Assembly: GCA_041640815.1 (NCBI GenBank)
Contig: JBEPZO010000001.1
Coordinates: 62,001 to 126,000 of the forward strand
Source: JANWZL01 sp041640815
Lineage (GTDB): Bacteria > Pseudomonadota > Gammaproteobacteria > Burkholderiales > Thiobacillaceae
Direction of reading: 5' to 3'
DNA: 64,000 nt
Positions 15,349-22,973 of the stretch are shown here, piece after piece. A program made the translations under genes and the position numbers. How positions within the stretch are numbered: the stretch's first letter is position 1; each line of letters opens with the position of its first letter. The notes beneath the pieces were generated by a model that searched no databases, was not told where the DNA came from, and worked only from the letters and a program-made list of their open reading frames with translations.

Positions 15349-18054
15349 CTAGTGCGCCGCCTCCCAGTTTGGCCCGACGCCCACGTCGGCCTTGAGCGGG
15401 ACGGCGAGCTCAGCCACACCGCACATGAGCTCGGGTAGCCGCGCCCGCACGCGCTCGAGCTCATCCTCGGCCACCTCCAGCACCAGCTCGTCGTGCACCT
15501 GCATGATGAGACGGCTGCGCAAGCCTTCGGCATCCAACCAGCCTTGCACCGCAAGCATCGCCAGTTTGATCAGATCCGCCGCCGTGCCCTGCATGGGGGC
15601 GTTGATGGCGGCGCGCTCGGCGGCGCTGCGGCGGGCGGGATTGCCGCTGTTCATTTCAGGCAGATATAGCCGTCGGCCGAACAAGGTCTCGACGTAGCCG
15701 CGCTGCCGGGCCTGCTCGCGGGTGGTTTCCATGTAGCGCGCCACCCCTGGGTAGCGGGCGAAGTAGCGGTCGATGTAGTGCTGCGCCGCGCTGCGCTCGA
15801 TGCCGAGCTGGGCGGCGAGGCCATAAGCGGACATGCCGTAGATGAGGCCGAAGTTGACCGCCTTGGCCATGCGCCGCTGTTCCGGCGTGACCTGTTCTGG
15901 GTCGAGCCCGAGCACCTCAGCGGCAGTGGCGCGGTGGATGTCGGCATCGGCACGGAAGGCGGCGAGCAGGCGCTCATCGCCGGATAAGTGGGCCATGATG
16001 CGCAGCTCGATCTGCGAATAGTCGGCCGAGACGATGACGTAACCCGGAGCGGCGATGAAGGCCTCGCGAATTCTGCGGCCCTCCGGCGTACGCACGGGGA
16101 TGTTTTGCAGATTGGGCTCCACCGACGACAGTCGGCCCGTGACCGCCACCGCCTGGGCATAGGTAGTGTGGACGCGACCGGTGGCCGGATTGACCATCTG
16201 CGGCAGCTTGTCGGTGTAGGTGGATTTGAGCTTGCTCAAAGCCCGGTAGTCGAGGATCAGACGGGGCAGGGGGAAGTCCAGCGCCAGCCGCTCCAATACC
16301 TCTTCATCGGTAGAGGGGGCCCCCTTGGGTGTCTTCTTCAACACTGGCAGTCCCAACTGGTTGAAGAGAATATCCGCCAGTTGCCGCGGCGAGTTGAGGT
16401 TGAAGGCCTGACCTGCGGCCTGGTAGGCCTGTTGTTCGAGCTTTAGCATCTCGTGCGCCAGGGTGTCGGAGTGTTGGCGCAGCAGCTCGCAGTCGAGCAG
16501 CACACCCGTGCGCTCCATGCGCGCCAGCACGGGCAGAAGCGGCATCTCAATGCGCGTGTAGACGAAGTCGAGGCCAGGCTCGGCCTTGACCTTGGGGTGC
16601 AGGGCACGGTGCAGACGCAGTGTCAGGTCGGCGTCCTCGGCGGCATATGCAGTGGCGCGGTCGATGTCCACCTGGTCGAAGCCGATCTGCGCCGCCCCTT
16701 TGCCGCAGACCTCCTCGTATTTGAGGGTGTTTACGCCCAGGTGCCGCTCGGCGAGGTTGTCCAGGTCGTGGCGCTCGTGGGCCTCGAGCACGTAGCTTTC
16801 GAGCAGGGTGTCGTGCTTGATGCCCTTGAGCGCCACACCATGGTTCATCAGCACATGCCAGTCGTATTTCAGGTTCTGGCCGAGCTTGGGGGAAGCCGCA
16901 TCTTCTAGCCAGGGTTTGAGCCGTTCGAGAACGGTCGCCAGGGGCAGTTGCTCGGGCGCGCCGGCATAACGATGGGCGAGCGGGATGTAGGCCGCCTCGC
17001 CCGTGTTGACGCTCAAGGACAGGCCAACGAGCCTGGCCCGCATGGGGTCGAGGGAGGTGGTCTCGGTATCGAGGCAGACGAGCTCCGCTGCCTTGATCCG
17101 CTCAAGCCAGCGCATGAGGCCGGCCATATCGAGGATGGTCTCGTACTGACGGCGGCTGCCAACTGGACTAGCGCCGCCGGCGAGCGGCTGAGGCTGGTCG
17201 GCGTCGGCGGCTGGGCGCTCGCCGAGCCAGGAGCGGAAGCCAAAGCGGTTGAACAGCTCGTCCAGCCGTTGGCGGTCCGCCGGCTGCCAACGCAGGTCTT
17301 TGGGGGTAATCGGCAGTTCGAGATCGGTACGCACCGCCAACAGCGCCCGCGCCTTGGGTAGCCAGTCCAGGGCCTTGCGCAGGTTTTCCCCTGCCACGCC
17401 CTTGATCTCGCCCGCGTGCGCAATGAGCGCTTCTAAACTGCCGTATTCGGTCAGCCACTTGCTGGCGGTCTTGGGGCCGACCTTGTCGACGCCAGGGACG
17501 TTGTCCACTGCATCGCCCACCAGGGTGAGCCAGTCCAGCACGCGCTCGGGCGGCACACCGAACTTTTCCTGCACCCCGGCCGGGTCGTAGGTCTTGTTCG
17601 CCATTGTGTCGACGACGGTGATGTACGGGCTCACCAGCTGGCACAGGTCCTTGTCGCCACTGGAGATCAGCACGCGCAGACCTTGCGCCTCGGCCTGGCG
17701 GGCGAGGGTGCCGATGACGTCGTCGGCCTCGACACCGTCCATCATCAACAGCGGCCAGCCCAGGGCACGGATGGTTTCGTGCAACGGCTCGATCTGGGCG
17801 GCGAGTTCCGGCGGCATCGCTGGACGATGCGCCTTGTATTGCGGATACAATTCATCGCGAAAGGTCTTACCCTTGGCGTCGAATACACAGGCGGCATACT
17901 GCGCCGGCACTTCCCGCCGCAGCCGGCGTAGCATGTTGATGACACCATAGAGCGCGCCGGTCGGCTCGCCCGCGCGGTTTCTCAGGTCGGGCAGGGCGTG
18001 GAAGGCGCGGTACAGGTAGCTTGAACCGTCCACCAACAGCAGCGTTTCAGTCAA
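15349..18054 (-). CDS. polA: DNA polymerase I
   Basis: A family A polymerase of 901 residues for Okazaki fragment maturation and repair. The N-terminal 5'-3' exonuclease/FEN domain (about 1-290) has VDGSSYLYRAFHALP and VGDAVDNVPGVDKVGPKTA. The 3'-5' exonuclease domain looks intact (CLDTETTSLDP, GQNLKYDW, AAEDADLTL), so proofreading is likely. Polymerase motifs A (VSADYSQIELRIMAHL), B (AKAVNFGLIYGMS) and C (QVHDELVLEV) are complete. The start is TTG, supported by AGAGGG six bases upstream. That site lies within the first bases of the divergent LOG-family gene, so the two starts are only 12 bp apart. Confidence 0.97.
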   Translation of the reverse strand: MTETLLLVDGSSYLYRAFHALPDLRNRAGEPTGALYGVINMLRRLRREVPAQYAACVFDAKGKTFRDELYPQYKAHRPAMPPELAAQIEPLHETIRALGWPLLMMDGVEADDVIGTLARQAEAQGLRVLISSGDKDLCQLVSPYITVVDTMANKTYDPAGVQEKFGVPPERVLDWLTLVGDAVDNVPGVDKVGPKTASKWLTEYGSLEALIAHAGEIKGVAGENLRKALDWLPKARALLAVRTDLELPITPKDLRWQPADRQRLDELFNRFGFRSWLGERPAADADQPQPLAGGASPVGSRRQYETILDMAGLMRWLERIKAAELVCLDTETTSLDPMRARLVGLSLSVNTGEAAYIPLAHRYAGAPEQLPLATVLERLKPWLEDAASPKLGQNLKYDWHVLMNHGVALKGIKHDTLLESYVLEAHERHDLDNLAERHLGVNTLKYEEVCGKGAAQIGFDQVDIDRATAYAAEDADLTLRLHRALHPKVKAEPGLDFVYTRIEMPLLPVLARMERTGVLLDCELLRQHSDTLAHEMLKLEQQAYQAAGQAFNLNSPRQLADILFNQLGLPVLKKTPKGAPSTDEEVLERLALDFPLPRLILDYRALSKLKSTYTDKLPQMVNPATGRVHTTYAQAVAVTGRLSSVEPNLQNIPVRTPEGRRIREAFIAAPGYVIVSADYSQIELRIMAHLSGDERLLAAFRADADIHRATAAEVLGLDPEQVTPEQRRMAKAVNFGLIYGMSAYGLAAQLGIERSAAQHYIDRYFARYPGVARYMETTREQARQRGYVETLFGRRLYLPEMNSGNPARRSAAERAAINAPMQGTAADLIKLAMLAVQGWLDAEGLRSRLIMQVHDELVLEVAEDELERVRARLPELMCGVAELAVPLKADVGVGPNWEAAH

Positions 18055-18066
18055 AGGTCACCCTCT

Positions 18067-18792
18067 ATGCACAACAAGATTCCTCCTCTCATCGACCCCA
18101 GCCATAGTCACGAGGCGCAGATCTCGGCGCGGGAGTCGTGGCGGATGTTCGAGATTATGGCCGAATTCGTCGAGGCCACCGAGCGCCTGGCGCCCATCCG
18201 GCCAGCCGTGTCCATCTTCGGCTCGGCGCGCATCCCAGCAGATCACGCCTACTACGTGCTGACCGAGGTGATCGCGCGCAAGCTTTCCGACGCCGGTTTC
18301 GCCGTCGTCTCGGGCGGTGGGCCAGGGGTGATGGAGGCGGCCAATAAGGGCGCATACTTCGGCAAATCCCCGAGCGTCGGCCTGAACATCCAGCTGCCGC
18401 ACGAGCAGCGCGCCAACCCTTACCAAGACATCAGTCAGACCTTCCGCCACTTCTTCGCGCGCAAGGTGATGTTTGTGAAGTTCGCGGTCGCCTACGTGAT
18501 CATGCCTGGCGGCTTTGGCACCCTGGATGAACTGATGGAGGTGTTGACCCTGGTGCAGACCGGCAAGACCCGTCGCATCCCCATCATCCTCGTGCACAGT
18601 CGCTTCTGGCAGGGACTCGTGGATTGGTTCCGCGCCACCCTCGTGCGCGAGGGCATGATCGACGCCGCGGACATGCAGCTCATCCAGGTGATCGATGATC
18701 CCGACCAGGTGGTGGAGGCCATCTTCCAGCATTACGAGCGGCGCGGTTTCGAGCCCTCGGTGCAAGAGCGGGAGATCCTGCTCAACCTCTGA
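18067..18792 (+). CDS. LOG family protein (TIGR00730-type Rossmann fold)
   Basis: A 241-residue member of the lysine decarboxylase-like / LONELY GUY family. Conserved motifs are VSGGGPGVMEAANKGA and PGGFGTLDELMEVLT (PGG-x-GT-xx-E), the nucleotide-binding and catalytic signature of nucleoside 5'-monophosphate phosphoribohydrolases. Bacterial LOGs cleave the N-glycosidic bond of nucleoside monophosphates; some make cytokinin-like bases. It starts back to back with polA, so its promoter must overlap the polA 5' end. The physiological substrate cannot be told from sequence. Confidence 0.93.
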   Translation: MHNKIPPLIDPSHSHEAQISARESWRMFEIMAEFVEATERLAPIRPAVSIFGSARIPADHAYYVLTEVIARKLSDAGFAVVSGGGPGVMEAANKGAYFGKSPSVGLNIQLPHEQRANPYQDISQTFRHFFARKVMFVKFAVAYVIMPGGFGTLDELMEVLTLVQTGKTRRIPIILVHSRFWQGLVDWFRATLVREGMIDAADMQLIQVIDDPDQVVEAIFQHYERRGFEPSVQEREILLNL

Positions 18793-18863
18793 GCGCTGCG
18801 CTGGCGTCGGCCCAGCTTGAGCGAGTTGCTACAATGCGCCAACCGATGTACGAAGGATTTCGC

Positions 18864-19193
18864 ATGCGCCCCCTATTCATGCTCTCAGCCGGGTTGCTGC
18901 TTTGCGGCCTTGCCCACGCCCAACAACCGTCGCAACGGCAACCCTTGCCCGAGATCCCGCCGCCGCCGGGCGTGGAGGAGGCTGTGCTGCTGCCGGAGGT
19001 CACCATTACCACGCGCGGTGAGGACAAGGTGGAGGAATACCGCATCCGCGGCCGCCTCTATGCCATCAAGGTGACGCCGCCGCACGGACGCCCCTATTAT
19101 CTGATCGATATCCGCGGCGACGGCCAGCTCGTCCGGCACGACGACCTGTCGCCCCATTTCATGGTGCCCATGTGGCTGATCTTCGCGTTCTAG
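18864..19193 (+). CDS. Exported DUF2782 protein
   Basis: A small (109-residue) exported protein with a signal peptide ending in AHA and the DUF2782 core VTITTRGEDKVEEYRIRGRL, followed by KVTPPHGRPYYLID. The ATG at 18864 is chosen for the GAAGGA site 6-12 bp upstream and because it opens onto the signal peptide. DUF2782 genes typically neighbour polA in betaproteobacteria, as here. The function is unknown. Confidence 0.88.
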   Translation: MRPLFMLSAGLLLCGLAHAQQPSQRQPLPEIPPPPGVEEAVLLPEVTITTRGEDKVEEYRIRGRLYAIKVTPPHGRPYYLIDIRGDGQLVRHDDLSPHFMVPMWLIFAF

Positions 19194-19287
19194 ACGCGCT
19201 ACCGCAAGGTGTGGCCGGGCGCTGGCGGTGGCATGCCTTGGCCGAGCCGCAGGTGTGCGCCGCACGCCGCGTAACGTCGCGAGGGGT

Positions 19288-20028
19288 ATGACCGCGCTCA
19301 CCGTGACCAGGCCGCCGGCCGCGGCGGCGATGGAATGGCTGAAGACAGGCTATCGCCTGTTCATCCCTGCTGTCGTGCCTTGGATGGGCATGAGCGCAGC
19401 CTTTTTCTTGGCCGCCTTCGGTATCAGCCTGATCCCGCTCATCGGCCCCCTGGCCCTCGAGCTCGCCTCGCCGTTCCTGGTCGCGGCCTACATGGCCGCA
19501 GCCGAGGCCGCCGAGCGGGGAGAGCCGACTGGCCTGATCCACTTCGGTGCCGGCTTCTATCGGGGCCGCAATGCGCTGCTCGTCATCGGTATCGTCTATC
19601 TGGCCGCGCATCTGCTGGTGGGGCAGGTGATGGCCCTGATCGGGGGCGATGCGGTGCAGCGCTTGCTTGCCTTGTCCTTGCAACCGCAGGAGATGGACCC
19701 TGAGCAGATGCGCGCCCTGCTTGACCAGGCCATGCCGGCCTTGTTGACAGGCACCCTGCTATTCGTGCCGGTACTCATGGCGACCTGGTTTGCCCCAGCG
19801 CTCGCCTTGTTCGAGGACTTTCCTGCCGGCAAGGCCATGTTTTGGAGCTTTTGGAGCTGCTTGGTGAACTGGCGGCCCTTGCTCGTGTATGGCCTGCTGC
19901 TCGCCTTGCTTGGCTTGGTGGCGATCATCATCCCCTTTGGGCTGGGCTTGCTGCTGTTTTTGCCCTTGGCCATGACCTCCACTTATGCCGCCTATCGGGC
20001 CCAGTTCGTGCGCAGGGTCACCCCATGA
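19288..20028 (+). CDS. BPSS1780-family multi-pass membrane protein
   Basis: A 246-residue integral membrane protein with about six hydrophobic segments, starting MTALTVTRPPAAAAMEWLKTG and continuing FIPAVVPWMGMSAAFFL. The repeated pattern of a Trp-rich loop and long helices, and the LALFEDFPAGKAMFWSFWSC segment, match the BPSS1780 family of uncharacterised betaproteobacterial membrane proteins. The stop overlaps the start of the following cytochrome gene by 4 bp (ATGA), suggesting translational coupling. Confidence 0.85.
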   Translation: MTALTVTRPPAAAAMEWLKTGYRLFIPAVVPWMGMSAAFFLAAFGISLIPLIGPLALELASPFLVAAYMAAAEAAERGEPTGLIHFGAGFYRGRNALLVIGIVYLAAHLLVGQVMALIGGDAVQRLLALSLQPQEMDPEQMRALLDQAMPALLTGTLLFVPVLMATWFAPALALFEDFPAGKAMFWSFWSCLVNWRPLLVYGLLLALLGLVAIIIPFGLGLLLFLPLAMTSTYAAYRAQFVRRVTP

Positions 20029-20528
20029 GCGCCGCGCCCCGGCTGCTGATGGCCTTGCTCTTGCTCCTTGCGAACCCTGCCTCGCCGGCTGTGGGGGCGA
20101 GAGGCGGGCGTTTTGCCGAAACCCTGTACGCCAGTTTCCAGCACCCGCGTTGTCTGACCTGCCACCAGTTCAATAGCCGGCGCAGCCAGGGATTGGCCTA
20201 CACCACCCATCGCAACCGCTACCTGTGCGATACCTGCCATCAGCCGGCGCTCACGGGACTGCAAGGCGGCGAGTGGCAGGCGCCGATCGCGCGGCTGGAC
20301 TGGTCGGGGTTGGGGCCGCGCGAGACCTGTGAGCTGATCAAACGCAATGCCGGAGCCGGCGATGCGACGCATCGGTTGCGTGCGCATCTGCTGCACGATA
20401 GGCGCATCCATTGGGCCCTCGAATCCGGCATGACCCCAGCGGGACACTATCCCACCGTCGACGGCGGCTTAGCCACCTGGCAGCAGCACGTGGCGAGCTG
20501 GATCGAAGCCGGCATGCGCTGCGAATAG
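20025..20528 (+). CDS. Periplasmic dihaem cytochrome c-like protein
   Basis: A 167-residue exported protein with signal peptide (LLMALLLLLANPASPAVGA) and two haem c motifs, CLTCH (43-47) and CDTCH (68-72). It therefore probably carries two covalently bound haems in the periplasm. The rest is not assignable to a named cytochrome family. The start overlaps the upstream membrane-protein stop, and a TauE/SafE-type membrane gene follows after 59 bp. An electron-transfer role is inferred from the motifs only. Confidence 0.82.
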   Translation: MSAAPRLLMALLLLLANPASPAVGARGGRFAETLYASFQHPRCLTCHQFNSRRSQGLAYTTHRNRYLCDTCHQPALTGLQGGEWQAPIARLDWSGLGPRETCELIKRNAGAGDATHRLRAHLLHDRRIHWALESGMTPAGHYPTVDGGLATWQQHVASWIEAGMRCE

Positions 20529-20587
20529 GTAGCCTGGAGGCGAGTCCAAACACCGCCATCGTCAGGTGGCTCGTCCCTCACCCCATT

Positions 20588-21250
20588 ATGCCTGAGCTCT
20601 CATTGCTTGCCGCTTTTCTGGTCGGACTGCTCGGTGGCGGCCATTGCGCAGGCATGTGCGGCGGCATCGTCGCGGCTATGTCCTTGCAGGGTGGTGCGCG
20701 TCAGCCTTGGCCTTTCCATCTCGGCTACAACCTCGGCCGTATCCTAAGCTATACCTTGGCCGGAGCCCTGGCCGGGCTGATTGGCTCCGCCGCCTTCCTT
20801 GCCAAGCATCTGCTGCCCGTGCAGCAGGGGCTCTACGTCGTCGCGCAGGGGGTGCTGATCCTGCTGGGGCTCTATCTGGCTGGCTTGAGCCAGGCGGTGC
20901 TGGCGCTGGAGCGCGCCGGCGGCGCGTTATGGCTGCGGTTGCAGCCGGTGCTCGCGCGGCTACTGCCCATCCGTAGCCCGGCGCAAGCCGTGTTGGCGGG
21001 CGGGCTTTGGGGGTGGCTGCCGTGTGGTCTGACCTACAGCGTGCTGGTCTCGGCCCTAGCCAGCGGGGGTATGCTCCCAGGCGCTGGGCTCATGTTCGCC
21101 TTTGGTCTGGGCACCTTGCCCAACCTGTTGGCCATGGGCTGGGCGGCTGACCGGCTGCGGCGGTTGTTGTCCGACCGGCGCCTCAAGCGCCTGGTCGGCT
21201 TGACGGTAGCCCTGATCGGCGTGTGGGGGTTGCTACGGCTCATGCACTAG
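20588..21250 (+). CDS. TauE/SafE-like membrane protein (UreH/DsbD-type fold)
   Basis: A 220-residue, six-helix membrane protein beginning with GGGHCAGMCGGIV (residues 16-28), the HCxGMCGG signature of the COG2836 group annotated as sulfite exporter TauE/SafE. A second Cys is in GWLPCGLTYS. This group is related to UreH/DsbD transmembrane domains and is often linked with copper or cytochrome maturation; sulfite export is not proven for it. Its position right after a dihaem cytochrome fits a redox or metal role. Confidence 0.85.
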   Translation: MPELSLLAAFLVGLLGGGHCAGMCGGIVAAMSLQGGARQPWPFHLGYNLGRILSYTLAGALAGLIGSAAFLAKHLLPVQQGLYVVAQGVLILLGLYLAGLSQAVLALERAGGALWLRLQPVLARLLPIRSPAQAVLAGGLWGWLPCGLTYSVLVSALASGGMLPGAGLMFAFGLGTLPNLLAMGWAADRLRRLLSDRRLKRLVGLTVALIGVWGLLRLMH

Positions 21251-21533
21251 GGCGCTGGATAGCTTGGGCAACGGCGCCGCGGAACGCGCTAGAGTCTTTC
21301 GCTCGATATGGCGTGCAGCATACCTTACTGCGGATTCAGACATGGCATCTGACAATGCGATGCCTGGTGCGCGAAGACCTAAACGCTGGCAGAATTAATG
21401 ATCTTGCGCGTCGAAGCCAGCAAGCTGTCAACATCAATACTGGGCAGGCTTGGCTGTCGGCGCAGCAATGTCTTTTGTTTTGTTAAGGCTTCAATGGGTA
21501 GACGCCGCTACATTGTGAAGTTGGTGGATGACC

Positions 21534-22865
21534 ATGACCCAGATGACGCCACAGGAGATCGTCCACGAGTTGGATAAATACATCGTCGGCCAAGACGAAG
21601 CCAAGCGCGCCTGCGCCATCGCGCTCAGGAACCGCTGGCGCCGCAGCCGCGTGCCCGAGCCGCTGCGCCAAGAGATCACGCCCAAGAACATCCTCATGAT
21701 CGGCCCCACCGGCGTGGGGAAGACCGAGATCGCCCGGCGCCTGGCCAAACTCGCCAACGCCCCGTTCATCAAAGTGGAGGCGACCAAGTTCACCGAGGTG
21801 GGCTACGTCGGCAAGGATGTGGATAGCATCATCCGCGACTTGGCAGAGATCGCCGTCAAGCAGGCGCGCGAGGCGGCCACCCGTAAGGTGCGCAGCCGCG
21901 CCGAGGAGGCGGCCGAGGAGCGCATCCTCGACGCCCTGCTGCCACCGGCGCGCGAGCCCTGGGGTGAGCCCGAGCAGCCTCGCGAGGACAGCGGCACGCG
22001 GCAGAAATTCCGCAAGCTGCTGCGCGAGGGCCAGCTCGACGATAAGGAGATCGAGCTCGACCTCGCCGCACCTACGCCGACCATGGAGATCTTCGCCCCC
22101 CCTGGCATGGAGGAGCTCACCACCCAGCTGCAGGGGGTGTTCCAGAGCTTGAGCGGCCGGCGCACGCGCAAAAAGAAGATGCGCATCCGCGAGGCGATGC
22201 AGATCCTCATCGACGAAGAGGCGGGCAAGCTCATCAACGAGGAAGAGATCAAGGCCGAGGCCATGCGCAACCTCGAGCAAAACGGCATCGTCTTCCTCGA
22301 CGAGATCGACAAGATCGCAGCCCGCGGTGACACGCATGGACCGGACGTATCGCGACAAGGGGTGCAGCGTGACCTGCTACCGCTCGTTGAGGGGGCGACG
22401 GTCTCGACCAAATATGGCATGGTGAAGACCGACCACATCCTGTTCATCGCCAGCGGCGCCTTTCACCTCACCAAGCCGTCCGACCTCATCCCCGAGCTGC
22501 AGGGGCGTTTCCCCATCCGCGTCGAGTTGCAAAGCCTGACTGTCGCCGATTTCGAGCGTATCCTCACGCAAACCGACGCTTGTCTTACCCAACAATATCA
22601 AGCCCTGCTGGAGACCGAGGGGGTGAAGCTGGAATTTACGCCCGAGGCGATCCGGCGCATCGCCGAGATCGCCTGGCAGGTCAACGAGCGCACCGAAAAC
22701 ATCGGTGCACGCCGGCTCTACACCGTCATGGAGCGGCTGCTCGACGACCTTGCCTTTGAGGCCGACAGGCGTGCCGGTGAGACCGTCACCATCGATGCCG
22801 ATTATGTCGACGCCCGCCTGGCCAACCTCGCTGCGAGCGAGGATCTGGCGCGTTATGTCTTGTGA
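21534..22865 (+). CDS. hslU: HslU AAA+ unfoldase (ClpY)
   Basis: The ATPase subunit of the HslVU protease. Walker A is GPTGVGKT (residues 57-64 from this start) and Walker B is GIVFLDEIDKI. The I domain lies between (about 110-230) and the C-terminus is EDLARYVL, the conserved tail that activates HslV. The ATG at 21534 aligns with the usual MSEMTPREI start; an in-frame ATG two codons upstream (21528) is also possible. hslV, normally directly upstream and co-transcribed, is absent: 21251-21527 carries no HslV-like frame. All sequence hallmarks of a working unfoldase are intact, so hslV may be elsewhere in the genome. Confidence 0.95.
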   Translation: MTQMTPQEIVHELDKYIVGQDEAKRACAIALRNRWRRSRVPEPLRQEITPKNILMIGPTGVGKTEIARRLAKLANAPFIKVEATKFTEVGYVGKDVDSIIRDLAEIAVKQAREAATRKVRSRAEEAAEERILDALLPPAREPWGEPEQPREDSGTRQKFRKLLREGQLDDKEIELDLAAPTPTMEIFAPPGMEELTTQLQGVFQSLSGRRTRKKKMRIREAMQILIDEEAGKLINEEEIKAEAMRNLEQNGIVFLDEIDKIAARGDTHGPDVSRQGVQRDLLPLVEGATVSTKYGMVKTDHILFIASGAFHLTKPSDLIPELQGRFPIRVELQSLTVADFERILTQTDACLTQQYQALLETEGVKLEFTPEAIRRIAEIAWQVNERTENIGARRLYTVMERLLDDLAFEADRRAGETVTIDADYVDARLANLAASEDLARYVL

Positions 22866-22881
22866 ATGGGCAGTGGCTTAG

Positions 22882-22943
22882 GGAATTTTATCCATGGATA
22901 AAAATCGCTGACGGTCATACCCAGCATGGGCCGTTAAAATTCC
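22882..22943. promoter_or_regulatory. Nested inverted repeats upstream of the helical-repeat gene
   Basis: The 108-bp gap after hslU contains a perfect 18-bp palindrome, TTTTATCC-A/T-GGATAAAA (22886-22903). It is nested at the left end of a second, perfect 9-bp inverted repeat, GGAATTTTA (22882-22890) with TAAAATTCC (22935-22943). The two structures are mutually exclusive because they share bases 22886-22890. That could form an operator, an attenuator-like switch or the hslU 3' end. The role is inference. Confidence 0.45.
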
Positions 22944-22973
22944 AGCTTTGCCAGTTCGATCAGGAGACTCGCC

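Noticed and set aside
21251..21527. Remnant of hslV upstream of hslU
   Set aside because: None of the frames shows HslV features; no remnant could be supported.
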